Source: Turicibacter sp. (GTDB taxonomy: Bacteria > Bacillota > Bacilli > MOL361 > Turicibacteraceae). From it: DNA of 5,769 nucleotides. A program made the position numbers and the translations under genes. Every line of letters starts with the position of its first letter. Positions within the stretch are counted from its first letter, which is position 1. Of this stretch, positions 1-5,659 are shown piece by piece. The stretch lies in NCBI GenBank assembly GCA_030531025.1, contig JAUMTV010000165.1, positions 1-5,769 of the forward strand. Direction: 5' to 3'. The notes under the pieces are model-generated. The model made no database searches and was not told the origin of the DNA. It saw nothing but the letters and a program-made list of their open reading frames with translations.

Positions 1-39
1 AGAAACTTACGCACCATATTTGCGTTATATATGAAAATA

Positions 40-66
40 ACCTTGATAACCAAGGTCATTATACCA
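40..66 (-). promoter_or_regulatory. Possible extended -10 promoter with operator-like dyad, reading left
   Basis: On the minus strand an extended -10 box TGGTATAAT occupies 66-58. It is followed at once by the dyad ACCTTG-5 nt-CAAGGT (40-56), which would cover the transcription start, as a repressor operator does. No good -35 box is visible at the right distance, so the promoter would rely on the TG extension. It lies downstream of the minus-strand terminator at 178-212, so it would start a new unit running off the left edge. The first gene of that unit is not visible. Confidence 0.3.
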
Positions 67-177
67 AAATTTTATAATTATTCGTGTCTTTTCTGTATAT
101 TTTGTCGATATATGTATAAAAATTCGCTTTCATAAATTAAAAGAAAAATTTTTATGAAAGATAGAATCATAAGTTTC

Positions 178-212
178 AAAAAAAGGCACCGAATCTTAAG
201 ATTCAATACCTT
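178..212 (-). terminator. Rho-independent terminator, minus strand
   Basis: Read on the minus strand, a 13-bp stem (212-200 with 195-183, including three G-U pairs) closes a TTAA tetraloop and runs into an uninterrupted T tract (184-178). The core is the palindrome GAATCTTAAGATTC at 191-204. The TGA of a short open stretch lies just upstream at 215-217. There is no T tract in the plus direction, so the terminator works leftward only. Confidence 0.65.
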
Positions 213-346
213 AATCAATAATCTTTAAACTTCTTAAATATCAGATTGCCTTTGCTAAGTGAATCACCAAAGACGATTCATTAGCTTTCTGCCACTAGAC
301 CCTATAGCGATTATCTATGATAATCTTACCTACAATAAAAATTATC

Positions 347-511
347 TATATAAGTCCAGATAAGTTTTTCATATCGGAAAACTTTTAAGCCCTACTAATG
401 GAGGAAACATGCTATGCATGGTAGGTGACCCCTGGACGATAGTCAGTCTTAGTATTAAAGCAACTTATCAACTAAGACTGATGTAGAATGATGAAATGCA
501 TTTCTGTTTAT
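347..511 (+). mobile_element. IS110-family 5'-end relic (structured leader plus start of transposase fragment)
   Basis: This segment is homologous, in inverted orientation, to 5528-5659 ahead of the IS110 transposase pseudogene. The first 25 bases (347-371) match 5635-5659 exactly. Positions 438-490 match 5555-5607 at 46 of 53 bases. The last 22 bases match the start of the transposase fragment at 18 of 22, after a 6-base gap. The short frame from 488 reads MMKCISVY, against MVAMESTSVY in the other copy, and then homology stops at 511. The leader folds into an outer stem GTCCAG/CTGGAC (354-359 with 432-437) enclosing two hairpins (364-382 and 391-425), followed by an 11-bp stem (443-453 with 471-481). 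It is a dead fragment with no transposase left. Its position matches where IS110 elements encode the bridge RNA; that role is inferred. Confidence 0.7.
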
Positions 512-594
512 ATATATATGATTTAACAGTTATTTCCCTCCTCACTTCAGTTATCTTCTTTATTATATAGTTTTTTTCTTGTTAACGTTTGAAT

Positions 595-624
595 TTGTAT
601 TATTATTCCTATAATTGATATAAT
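595..624 (+). promoter_or_regulatory. Candidate promoter of the SNF2 helicase gene
   Basis: A TATAAT box at 619-624 lies 18 bases after TTGTAT (595-600), giving a vegetative-type promoter with a start near 631, just before the ribosome binding site. A second TATAAT at 610-615 with TTGAAT (589-594) has a 15-base spacer and is less likely. Confidence 0.45.
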
Positions 625-628
625 AGGA
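607..628. promoter_or_regulatory. Near-palindromic operator candidate over the helicase promoter
   Basis: The 22 bases at 607-628 form an inverted repeat with outer arms TCCTAT (607-612) and ATAGGA (623-628); 9 of 11 position pairs are complementary. It spans both possible -10 boxes, so a bound dimeric repressor would block the promoter. The AT-rich context makes chance palindromes common, and no regulator gene is in the window. Confidence 0.35.
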
Positions 629-652
629 GATGTTTTAGGAGGATAGTTTTTT

Positions 653-3600
653 ATGAAATTACAACTAACAGATAGTTTAATCAAAGAGGTTGCTCATTTT
701 GAGGCAACCTATCAAAAAGGTAAGGAGTTATACCAATCAAAAGCAGTAGAAGAGTTTTATACGGTGAAAAGTGATGATCCATTTTTCCCTTATCAAATTA
801 TATCTATTGTTCGAGGATCACAAGGAAATCGCTATGAGGTAGAAGTGAGTTTTGATAAAAAGGGAAATGTTCGAAGATTAGGATGCGAGTGTCCTGCTTC
901 ACAAAAATATCATTCATTTTGTAAGCATGTGATTGCTACTTTATTTCATGCACAACACCAACAAATCTTTCCTCGTCGCATTAAATGGGAATCGGCAGCA
1001 ATGTTTTATCAAAATCGAACAGTTAATCAATTATTGAATGAGTATGAAGATTCATTGTTATTTAATGAACCTTCTAAAGTTAGTGAAGAGGTTCCCGTTC
1101 AGTTAATTCCTAAGTTACGATTTGAAGGTGATTTAGCTCGTTTAGAATTATCAATTGGTAGAAAACGATTTTATGTTATAAAAGATCTTTTCGCTTTTGT
1201 GCATAGTGTTGAGACACAAACAGAGGTAACCTATGGTAAGGAGTTAACATTTAGTCATGAGCTTGAATCTTTTTCACAAGATTCTTTGAAGTTACTTCAG
1301 TTTGTAAAGGCGATGGTTAATGATCAACAATCTTATTCTGAGCATTATAGTATTCCTATTTCACATCGTCGTGCTTTGTTTTTAAGTTACATTAAATTGC
1401 AGGAATTTCATCAGTTATTTTTAAACGAACGTTTAAGTTGTTTTGTTGAAAAGGCTGAATGGAAATCTGTTTTAATGACAAATGAAATACCGAAAATAAC
1501 GTTTAAAATTGAAGCGGCTAAAAATCAGGGGATTATTCTGACTCAAAATCAACATAAATTATTAATTCATGGTTACCGAGATCATCTTTTTATTTTGACA
1601 GAAGATGTTTTATGTCCAATGAATCAGCAGTTTACTCGTGATGTTTTCCCAGTATTAAAACAGATAATGTCGATGGATGGCTATTTATATATATCAAAAG
1701 AACAGTTACCGAACTTCTTATCTTTAGTTTATCCAAAAATTGAAGCCTATTTAACGGAAGAGAGCATTAATTATTTACAAGATAAATATGAGATGCCTCA
1801 ACTTGATAGTAAAGTATACTTGGATTTAAATGAGGATTTAGCAGTTGAGGCGAAAGTTGAATATGGATATCATGGAAATTTGTATAATCCACTTACTGAT
1901 GAGTTACCATCAACGATTGTTCGGGATAAGGTGAAAGAAGCACAACTTATGAATGTGTTTGAGACTTATGATTTTAAAATAGATAAAGATAAGATGGTAC
2001 TTCGCGATGATCATCAAATTTATCAGTTCATGAATCAAGGAGTTCCTGCTTTAATTTCACAGCATGAGGTAAATGCGACGGAACGTTTTAAAGGAATGAG
2101 TCCTAAACAAGTGAATAAGAAAGTCTCGGTCGGAGTGCGTTTACAAAGTGATTTAATGACTTTTAAATTAGAAGATTTAGCATTTGATGTGTCAGAGTAT
2201 CAAGAGGTTTTAGCACAGTATCAATTAAAGAAGAAATATCATCGTTTAAAAGATGGAAGTTTTTTAAAGTTAGATTCTGAGTATATGCAATCATTTTTTA
2301 ATTTAGTAGAGGATTTAGAATTAACTGAAGAAGACTTACAACAAGATGAAATTCAACTCTCAAAATATCGTGCGCTTTATTTAGAACGAATGCTTGAAAA
2401 AAATGAGGTTAAATCTAAGAAAAATAAGGCCTTTCGTCAATTAGTTAATGATTTTGAACAAATTGATGAAATGGAATATGAGTTGCCACAAGGGTTACAA
2501 GCTACATTACGTCCCTATCAGGAAACAGGTTATCGTTGGTTAAGAACGTTATCCGATTATGGGATGGGCGGAATTTTAGCTGATGATATGGGGCTTGGGA
2601 AGACGCTTCAAGTGATTGCGTTATTGTGTGCAGAGTACGAGCACGAAGTGGGTAAACCTAGTCTAATTGTTACTCCGAGTTCACTCGTCTTCAACTGGCA
2701 AGCAGAGTTTGAACGTTTTGCCCCACAAATGCGTGTGTTAACGTTGACTGGGACAGTGAGTGAGCGCAGTGAGAAGTTGAGTAATTTAAATAATTATGAT
2801 GTGATTTTGACGTCATACGATTTGCTACGTCGTGATATTAAGGAATATGAGGTAGCATTTAAATATGTGATTTTAGATGAAGCCCATTATATTAAAAATC
2901 AGGCAACACAAAATGCGAAGGCGGTAAAAAAACTGAACGGGGAAATTCGTTTTGCCTTAACGGGAACACCGCTTGAGAATTCAATTGCAGATGTATGGTC
3001 AATTTTTGACTTTATTTTGCCAGGATATTTATTGAGTTATGCGAAATTTAAAAAGCAGTACGAGAATCCGATTATTAAAGATCAAGATGAAAAGCTACTT
3101 GCTCGTGTTCATCAGTTAGTAGCACCATTTATTTTACGCCGCTTGAAAAAAGATGTATTAACGGAATTACCAGATAAGGTAGAATCAGTTGTTTACTGTG
3201 AGTTAGATAAGGCGCAACGCAAGTTATATGAAGCAACGCTTGTGAGCATGAATAATGAACTTCAAGCCCAACTTGAAGAAGGAAATGAAGGTCAAAGTCG
3301 CATGAAGATGCTAGCCATGTTAACACGTCTTCGTCAGTTATGTTGTCATCCTGCGCTTTATTTAGAAAACTATAAAGATGAAAGTGCCAAGTTGAATTTA
3401 TGTTTAGAATTAATTCAAGAATGTAAAGAGAGTGGACATCGTATCTTGTTATTCTCACAATTTACATCAATGTTTGATTTAATTGCACCAAAGCTTGATG
3501 AGTTAGGTATTTCTTATTTTACATTAACAGGTGAAACGAAATCAGAACAACGTGTTGCCTTAGCAAACCGATTTAATGAAGGAGAAGCTGATGTGTTCTT

Positions 3601-3895
3601 GATCTCATTAAAAGCCGGTGGAACAGGATTGAATTTAACAGGAGCTGATGTCGTGATTCATTATGATCCATGGTGGAATATGAGTGCACAAAATCAGGCG
3701 ACGGATCGTGCTTATCGTATGGGACAACAAAACAAAGTTCAAGTTTATAAATTAATCGCAAAAGATACAATTGAAGAAAAAATTGAAAAACTGCAACAAA
3801 GAAAATTAGAGTTATCAGATTCACTTGTTAAAGAAGGGGAAACATTCATTACCCATCTTTCAATGGATGATATTCAAGAACTCTTTGAATCTTAA
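653..3895 (+). CDS. SWIM zinc finger-containing SNF2-family DNA helicase/ATPase
   Basis: This 1080-residue protein is a bacterial SNF2 (SWI2/SNF2, superfamily 2) ATP-dependent DNA translocase, resembling the YwqA-type helicases of Firmicutes. An N-terminal SWIM zinc-binding motif (C78-x-C80, C90-x-H92) suggests DNA or protein binding. A long middle region (about 130-600) fits the bacterial SNF2-associated domain. The helicase core follows: LRPYQ at 619-623, Walker A DDMGLGKT at 644-651 (K650), VTPSSLVFNW at 673-682, Walker B DEAH at 742-745, LTGTPLEN at 769-776, second RecA lobe from HRILLFSQ (929), AGGTGLNL at 988-995, and the arginine-finger motif QATDRAYRMGQ at 1015-1025. All catalytic motifs are intact and no membrane or signal segment is seen, so it should be cytosolic. 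The ATG at 653 follows TAGGAGGA (636-643) at good spacing. The gene is monocistronic and convergent with the MNT/HEPN pair. Family assignment is firm; the cellular role (DNA repair, transcription or defence) is not established. Confidence 0.95.
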   Translation: MKLQLTDSLIKEVAHFEATYQKGKELYQSKAVEEFYTVKSDDPFFPYQIISIVRGSQGNRYEVEVSFDKKGNVRRLGCECPASQKYHSFCKHVIATLFHAQHQQIFPRRIKWESAAMFYQNRTVNQLLNEYEDSLLFNEPSKVSEEVPVQLIPKLRFEGDLARLELSIGRKRFYVIKDLFAFVHSVETQTEVTYGKELTFSHELESFSQDSLKLLQFVKAMVNDQQSYSEHYSIPISHRRALFLSYIKLQEFHQLFLNERLSCFVEKAEWKSVLMTNEIPKITFKIEAAKNQGIILTQNQHKLLIHGYRDHLFILTEDVLCPMNQQFTRDVFPVLKQIMSMDGYLYISKEQLPNFLSLVYPKIEAYLTEESINYLQDKYEMPQLDSKVYLDLNEDLAVEAKVEYGYHGNLYNPLTDELPSTIVRDKVKEAQLMNVFETYDFKIDKDKMVLRDDHQIYQFMNQGVPALISQHEVNATERFKGMSPKQVNKKVSVGVRLQSDLMTFKLEDLAFDVSEYQEVLAQYQLKKKYHRLKDGSFLKLDSEYMQSFFNLVEDLELTEEDLQQDEIQLSKYRALYLERMLEKNEVKSKKNKAFRQLVNDFEQIDEMEYELPQGLQATLRPYQETGYRWLRTLSDYGMGGILADDMGLGKTLQVIALLCAEYEHEVGKPSLIVTPSSLVFNWQAEFERFAPQMRVLTLTGTVSERSEKLSNLNNYDVILTSYDLLRRDIKEYEVAFKYVILDEAHYIKNQATQNAKAVKKLNGEIRFALTGTPLENSIADVWSIFDFILPGYLLSYAKFKKQYENPIIKDQDEKLLARVHQLVAPFILRRLKKDVLTELPDKVESVVYCELDKAQRKLYEATLVSMNNELQAQLEEGNEGQSRMKMLAMLTRLRQLCCHPALYLENYKDESAKLNLCLELIQECKESGHRILLFSQFTSMFDLIAPKLDELGISYFTLTGETKSEQRVALANRFNEGEADVFLISLKAGGTGLNLTGADVVIHYDPWWNMSAQNQATDRAYRMGQQNKVQVYKLIAKDTIEEKIEKLQQRKLELSDSLVKEGETFITHLSMDDIQELFES

Positions 3896-3904
3896 TATTA
3901 AAGC

Positions 3905-3942
3905 TTGAAGGACACACGTCTAGGTATCCTTCAATCTTTTTT
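3905..3942 (+). terminator. Rho-independent terminator of the helicase gene
   Basis: The stem TTGAAGGA (3905-3912) / TCCTTCAA (3927-3934) closes a 14-base loop and is followed by TCTTTTTT (3935-3942). It begins ten bases after the helicase stop codon. Confidence 0.85.
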
Positions 3943-3947
3943 AAGGT

Positions 3948-3975
3948 AAAAAAAAGCTCATCATCTAGTGAGCTT
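3948..3975 (-). terminator. Rho-independent terminator of the MNT/HEPN operon
   Basis: On the minus strand a 7-bp stem (3975-3969 with 3960-3954, AAGCTCA/TGAGCTT) with an 8-base loop runs into an eight-T tract (3955-3948). The stem includes two bases of the HEPN stop codon (3974-3976). It sits back to back with the helicase terminator, insulating the two convergent units. Confidence 0.85.
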
Positions 3976-4369
3976 AAAGTAATTCGTCTAATTTTTCAAT
4001 AAGTTTTCCAATTGCTTCAACATAATCAGCAACAATACGATGAGCAATTTCATTAGCAATTTGCTCGCTGTATAAATGGGATGTTGCATTTCGATCTTCT
4101 AACAAGTTAATCCATAGTTTATCATTATCAATTAAATGGTTAGCGTAAGCTTTTTTGTAAATCATTCTTGGAAATGAATTTTCTAGTGTGATACCAGAGT
4201 ATTTAAAAAATTCTTGAAGGGTTTTGTGTGTTAATTCATAGGTGAATTCAAAACGTTGAATCAAACTATCTCGAATGATTTCATTTTTTCCATCATATAG
4301 ATTTGCAACCTCAACTAGTCGTTGATAGGCTTTTTTTAAATTAGTAAATTTATATTGAATTTTTCTCAT
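3974..4369 (-). CDS. HEPN-domain protein, nucleotidyltransferase substrate-binding (HI0074-like) family; likely toxin of an MNT/HEPN pair
   Basis: This 131-residue, all-helical protein matches the HI0074-like family ('nucleotidyltransferase substrate binding protein'). The family block RDSLIQRFEFTYEL is at residues 33-46, and the HEPN motif is at R93-NATS-H98-L-Y100. That is an exact R-X4-H-X-Y pattern; in the MntA-HepT system the Arg and His form the RNase site and the Tyr is the residue AMPylated by the partner. The length is usual for the family and all motif residues are present. The gene starts 20 bases inside the end of the nucleotidyltransferase gene, with AAGAAGGAA (4387-4379) as its ribosome binding site, so the two are probably translationally coupled. 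By family knowledge it would be an RNase toxin held in check by its partner. HI0074 members are a different branch from the characterised HepT, so toxicity is inferred. Confidence 0.88.
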   Translation of the reverse strand: MRKIQYKFTNLKKAYQRLVEVANLYDGKNEIIRDSLIQRFEFTYELTHKTLQEFFKYSGITLENSFPRMIYKKAYANHLIDNDKLWINLLEDRNATSHLYSEQIANEIAHRIVADYVEAIGKLIEKLDELL

Positions 4370-4646
4370 AAATTACGATTCCTTCTTTATTAATTTGTTC
4401 TAAAAAATAATCTTCTGTTAATTCAGTAATATGTGTTATATCGTATTCAAGCAATGTCGTCGTCATAAGTTCTATGTCTTCAATAAATGTGGAGATAGAT
4501 CCTTTGGCATAGACTGCTAAATCAATATCACTTCTCTCACTATTATCTCCTCTAGCCCGTGAACCAAATAATAATATTTTTTGAACTTCTGGGTGATGAG
4601 TCGCAATCTGTCCAATTTCTTTTAGTATTTGCTTATCTAGATTCAT
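4350..4646 (-). CDS. Minimal nucleotidyltransferase (MNT, MntA/HI0073-like), likely antitoxin partner
   Basis: This 98-residue protein is a minimal nucleotidyltransferase of the DNA polymerase beta fold. The motif GSRARGDNSERSDID (residues 28-42) gives the exact GS-X10-D-X-D signature, with G28, S29 and metal-binding D40 and D42. D69 in LEYDITHI is the probable third carboxylate. In MntA-HepT systems this enzyme adds AMP to the HEPN partner and silences it. I chose the ATG at 4646 because AGAGGTGA (4659-4652) sits at proper spacing before it. The frame can be extended to a TTG at 4676, but that start has no ribosome binding site, and the extension covers the real one. It is first in the operon, overlaps the HEPN gene by 20 bases, and is read from the promoter at 4688-4716. 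Confidence 0.88.
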   Translation of the reverse strand: MNLDKQILKEIGQIATHHPEVQKILLFGSRARGDNSERSDIDLAVYAKGSISTFIEDIELMTTTLLEYDITHITELTEDYFLEQINKEGIVIYEKNSI

Positions 4647-4651
4647 TAATT

Positions 4652-4659
4652 TCACCTCT
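4652..4659 (-). promoter_or_regulatory. Ribosome binding site deciding the MNT start
   Basis: On the minus strand AGAGGTGA lies five bases before the ATG at 4646-4644. It favours this ATG over the upstream in-frame TTG at 4676. Confidence 0.7.
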
Positions 4660-4687
4660 AATATGGGAAAAGTCAAAAGTTAATGAT

Positions 4688-4716
4688 TTTATAGTTATAT
4701 TGTAACATAAGTGCAA
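4688..4716 (-). promoter_or_regulatory. Promoter of the MNT/HEPN operon
   Basis: On the minus strand TTGCAC (4716-4711) and TATAAA (4693-4688) are separated by exactly 17 bases, a good vegetative promoter. Transcription would start near 4681, about 35 bases before the MNT start codon. No clear dyad for autoregulation is seen. Confidence 0.6.
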
Positions 4717-5015
4717 AAAATAACTACGGATAATCATTGAGTATTTCATTTTTTATGGAAAGCTATTGGAGTAATGAGATTTAGTATGGCAACTTGAGGT
4801 ATAACAATAAGATTGAAATTTAAGTGTAAAGTTAGAATTGAATCCTTTTAAAATAGTATTTTACTACTATGAAAATAAACACAAACTTCCTCCATAAGAA
4901 TAGCTTTGAAAAGACCTCCCTTGTAGGTCTCGAATGGTGTCATAAACTACCGTCGAAGTAAAGGCGACTTTCGACAATATTTGTTTGTTTTTATATGTTT
5001 TAAATGACTTGTTTT
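4717..5015. other. Gene-free stretch downstream of the IS110 pseudogene
   Basis: Open frames here are only 14-16 codons long and unsupported. Two hairpins stand out: AGACCT/AGGTCT (4912-4917 with 4925-4930), followed on the minus strand by TTTTC, and GTCGAAGT/ACTTTCGAC (4952-4959 with 4967-4975, one bulged T). They lie 40-105 bases past the end of the pseudogene and may be the non-coding right end of the IS110 element or a weak terminator for it. The right boundary of the element cannot be fixed from one copy. Confidence 0.4.
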
Positions 5016-5557
5016 TTACGATAATAAATTATCCGACTTACAGTCCGTTGAATGCTCATCAATTTTGTATCCTAGAGCAGCTAACTTTTTCAAATATGAA
5101 TTGATTTTTTTATCGGTATTAAATTGATTGTAGTAGTCGGATCCTAAGCCAATAAACTCCTGCTCATCTTTCAACATATGATAAAATTTAGGACATAATC
5201 CAGTAGATTCATCGTTGTTTTACCTGTAATATTTGAAAGGATTGAACTGATTTTGATATTTGCCTCCTCTAATAATTTTTGAAGTCTGTTCAGTGCACGA
5301 GCTCTCTCTTCGGTGATCGCTTTGCGATATCGCGTAGCTTCTCTTAACTCACGTTATTCACGCGTTGGAATAAAGCTTGCTTTTAATAATCCGTGACGAA
5401 GCAAATCAGCCAACCAAGCACTATCTAAAACATCTGCCTTGCGACTAGGAACAGCTTTATAATCTCTGGCATTCACAATGATATATTTCAAACCACGCAT
5501 TTCAAATATATTAACAAGGGGCTTCCAATAAACAGAAGTCGATTCCATCGCCACCAT
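5016..5557 (-). pseudogene. IS110-family transposase (DEDD recombinase) pseudogene, truncated and internally deleted
   Basis: From 5557 the minus frame reads MVAMESTSVYWKP, then NARDYKAVPSRKADVLDS and LLRHGLLKASFIPTRE, typical of the IS110 RuvC-like DEDD domain. E5, D42 and D45 of this fragment are present, but the N-terminal ~60 residues with the first catalytic Asp are missing. Codon 68 is TAA (5356-5354) where relatives have CAA (RE-Q-REL); family-like sequence then continues in the same frame (RELREATRYRKAITEERARA, and a block ending NITGKTTMNLLDYV) to a TGA at 5173-5171. A shifted frame (5177-5016) carries the C-terminus: LGSDYYNQFN, then INSYLKKLAALGY. The middle of the protein, including the Transposase_20 region with the catalytic Ser, is absent. 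Lesions are therefore N-terminal loss, a nonsense codon, a large internal deletion and a frame change. It cannot encode an active recombinase. Confidence 0.88.
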
Positions 5558-5564
5558 TCTACAT

Positions 5565-5659
5565 CAGTCTTAGTTGCTTGATTACTTTAATACTAAGGCA
5601 GACTATCATCCTCCAGATAAAAGTTTTTATAGTGTGAAAAACTTATCTGGACTTATATA
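5565..5659 (-). ncRNA. Structured IS110 leader, candidate bridge-RNA relic
   Basis: The leader contains a strong hairpin, CCAGATAAAAGTTTTT (5613-5628) with AAAAACTTATCTGG (5637-5650): 14 pairs, a 2-base bulge and an 8-base loop. A second stem-loop (5569-5574 with 5592-5597) lies next to the transposase fragment. IS110-group elements encode their bridge RNA between the left end and the recombinase gene, which is this position. Compared with 347-511 it lacks about 30 bases forming an inner hairpin, and one stem has lost two pairs. I infer a decayed bridge-RNA locus; transcription is not shown. Confidence 0.35.

Larger units (their letters stand above)
1..346. other. Gene-free left flank with minus-strand regulatory signals
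   Basis: No coding region can be supported here. All three plus frames are open for a short distance from the edge (stops at 32-34, 75-77 and 134-136), so a gene end running in from the left cannot be excluded or assigned. On the minus strand, a 20-codon open stretch (218-277) follows two in-frame stops and ends in TGA at 215-217, two bases before a good terminator. This looks like the stub of a decayed minus-strand gene, but I do not recognise the peptide. Other structure: an inverted repeat CTTTCATAAA (127-136) / TTTATGAAAG (151-160), and a GATTATC-tat-GATAATC palindrome at 309-325. Confidence 0.5.
5016..5659 (-). mobile_element. Degenerate IS110-family insertion sequence with structured leader
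   Basis: This is the transposase pseudogene plus its non-coding 5' leader. The outer limit near 5659 is where homology with the relic at 347-511 ends. The element may extend leftward past 5016. IS110 elements make no terminal inverted repeats of the DDE type, so the boundaries are approximate. Confidence 0.65.

Noticed and set aside
527..554. Direct repeat CAGTTAT at 527-533 and 548-554
   Set aside because: Only seven bases and two copies; not distinguishable from chance, and not a target-site duplication at an element boundary.
1..652. CRISPR array or tRNA in the left flank
   Set aside because: No regularly spaced repeat and no cloverleaf could be found; the repeats present are isolated palindromes and the IS110 leader.
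3129..3458. 109-codon minus-strand open frame
   Set aside because: It lies wholly inside the helicase core, antisense to conserved motifs, with no family resemblance; a shadow of the real gene.
3573..3824. 83-codon minus-strand open frame
   Set aside because: Antisense to the helicase AGGTGLNL and QATDRAYRMGQ motifs; its hydrophobic look comes from the opposite-strand codons.
4647..4676. Ten-residue N-terminal extension of the nucleotidyltransferase from TTG at 4676
   Set aside because: No ribosome binding site precedes the TTG, while a good one lies within the extension ahead of the ATG at 4646.
4801..4895. Tiny hydrophobic 16-codon minus-strand frame with a GTG start after GGAGG
   Set aside because: Too short, with no family and an overlapping equally short frame; chance in AT-rich DNA is the simpler reading.
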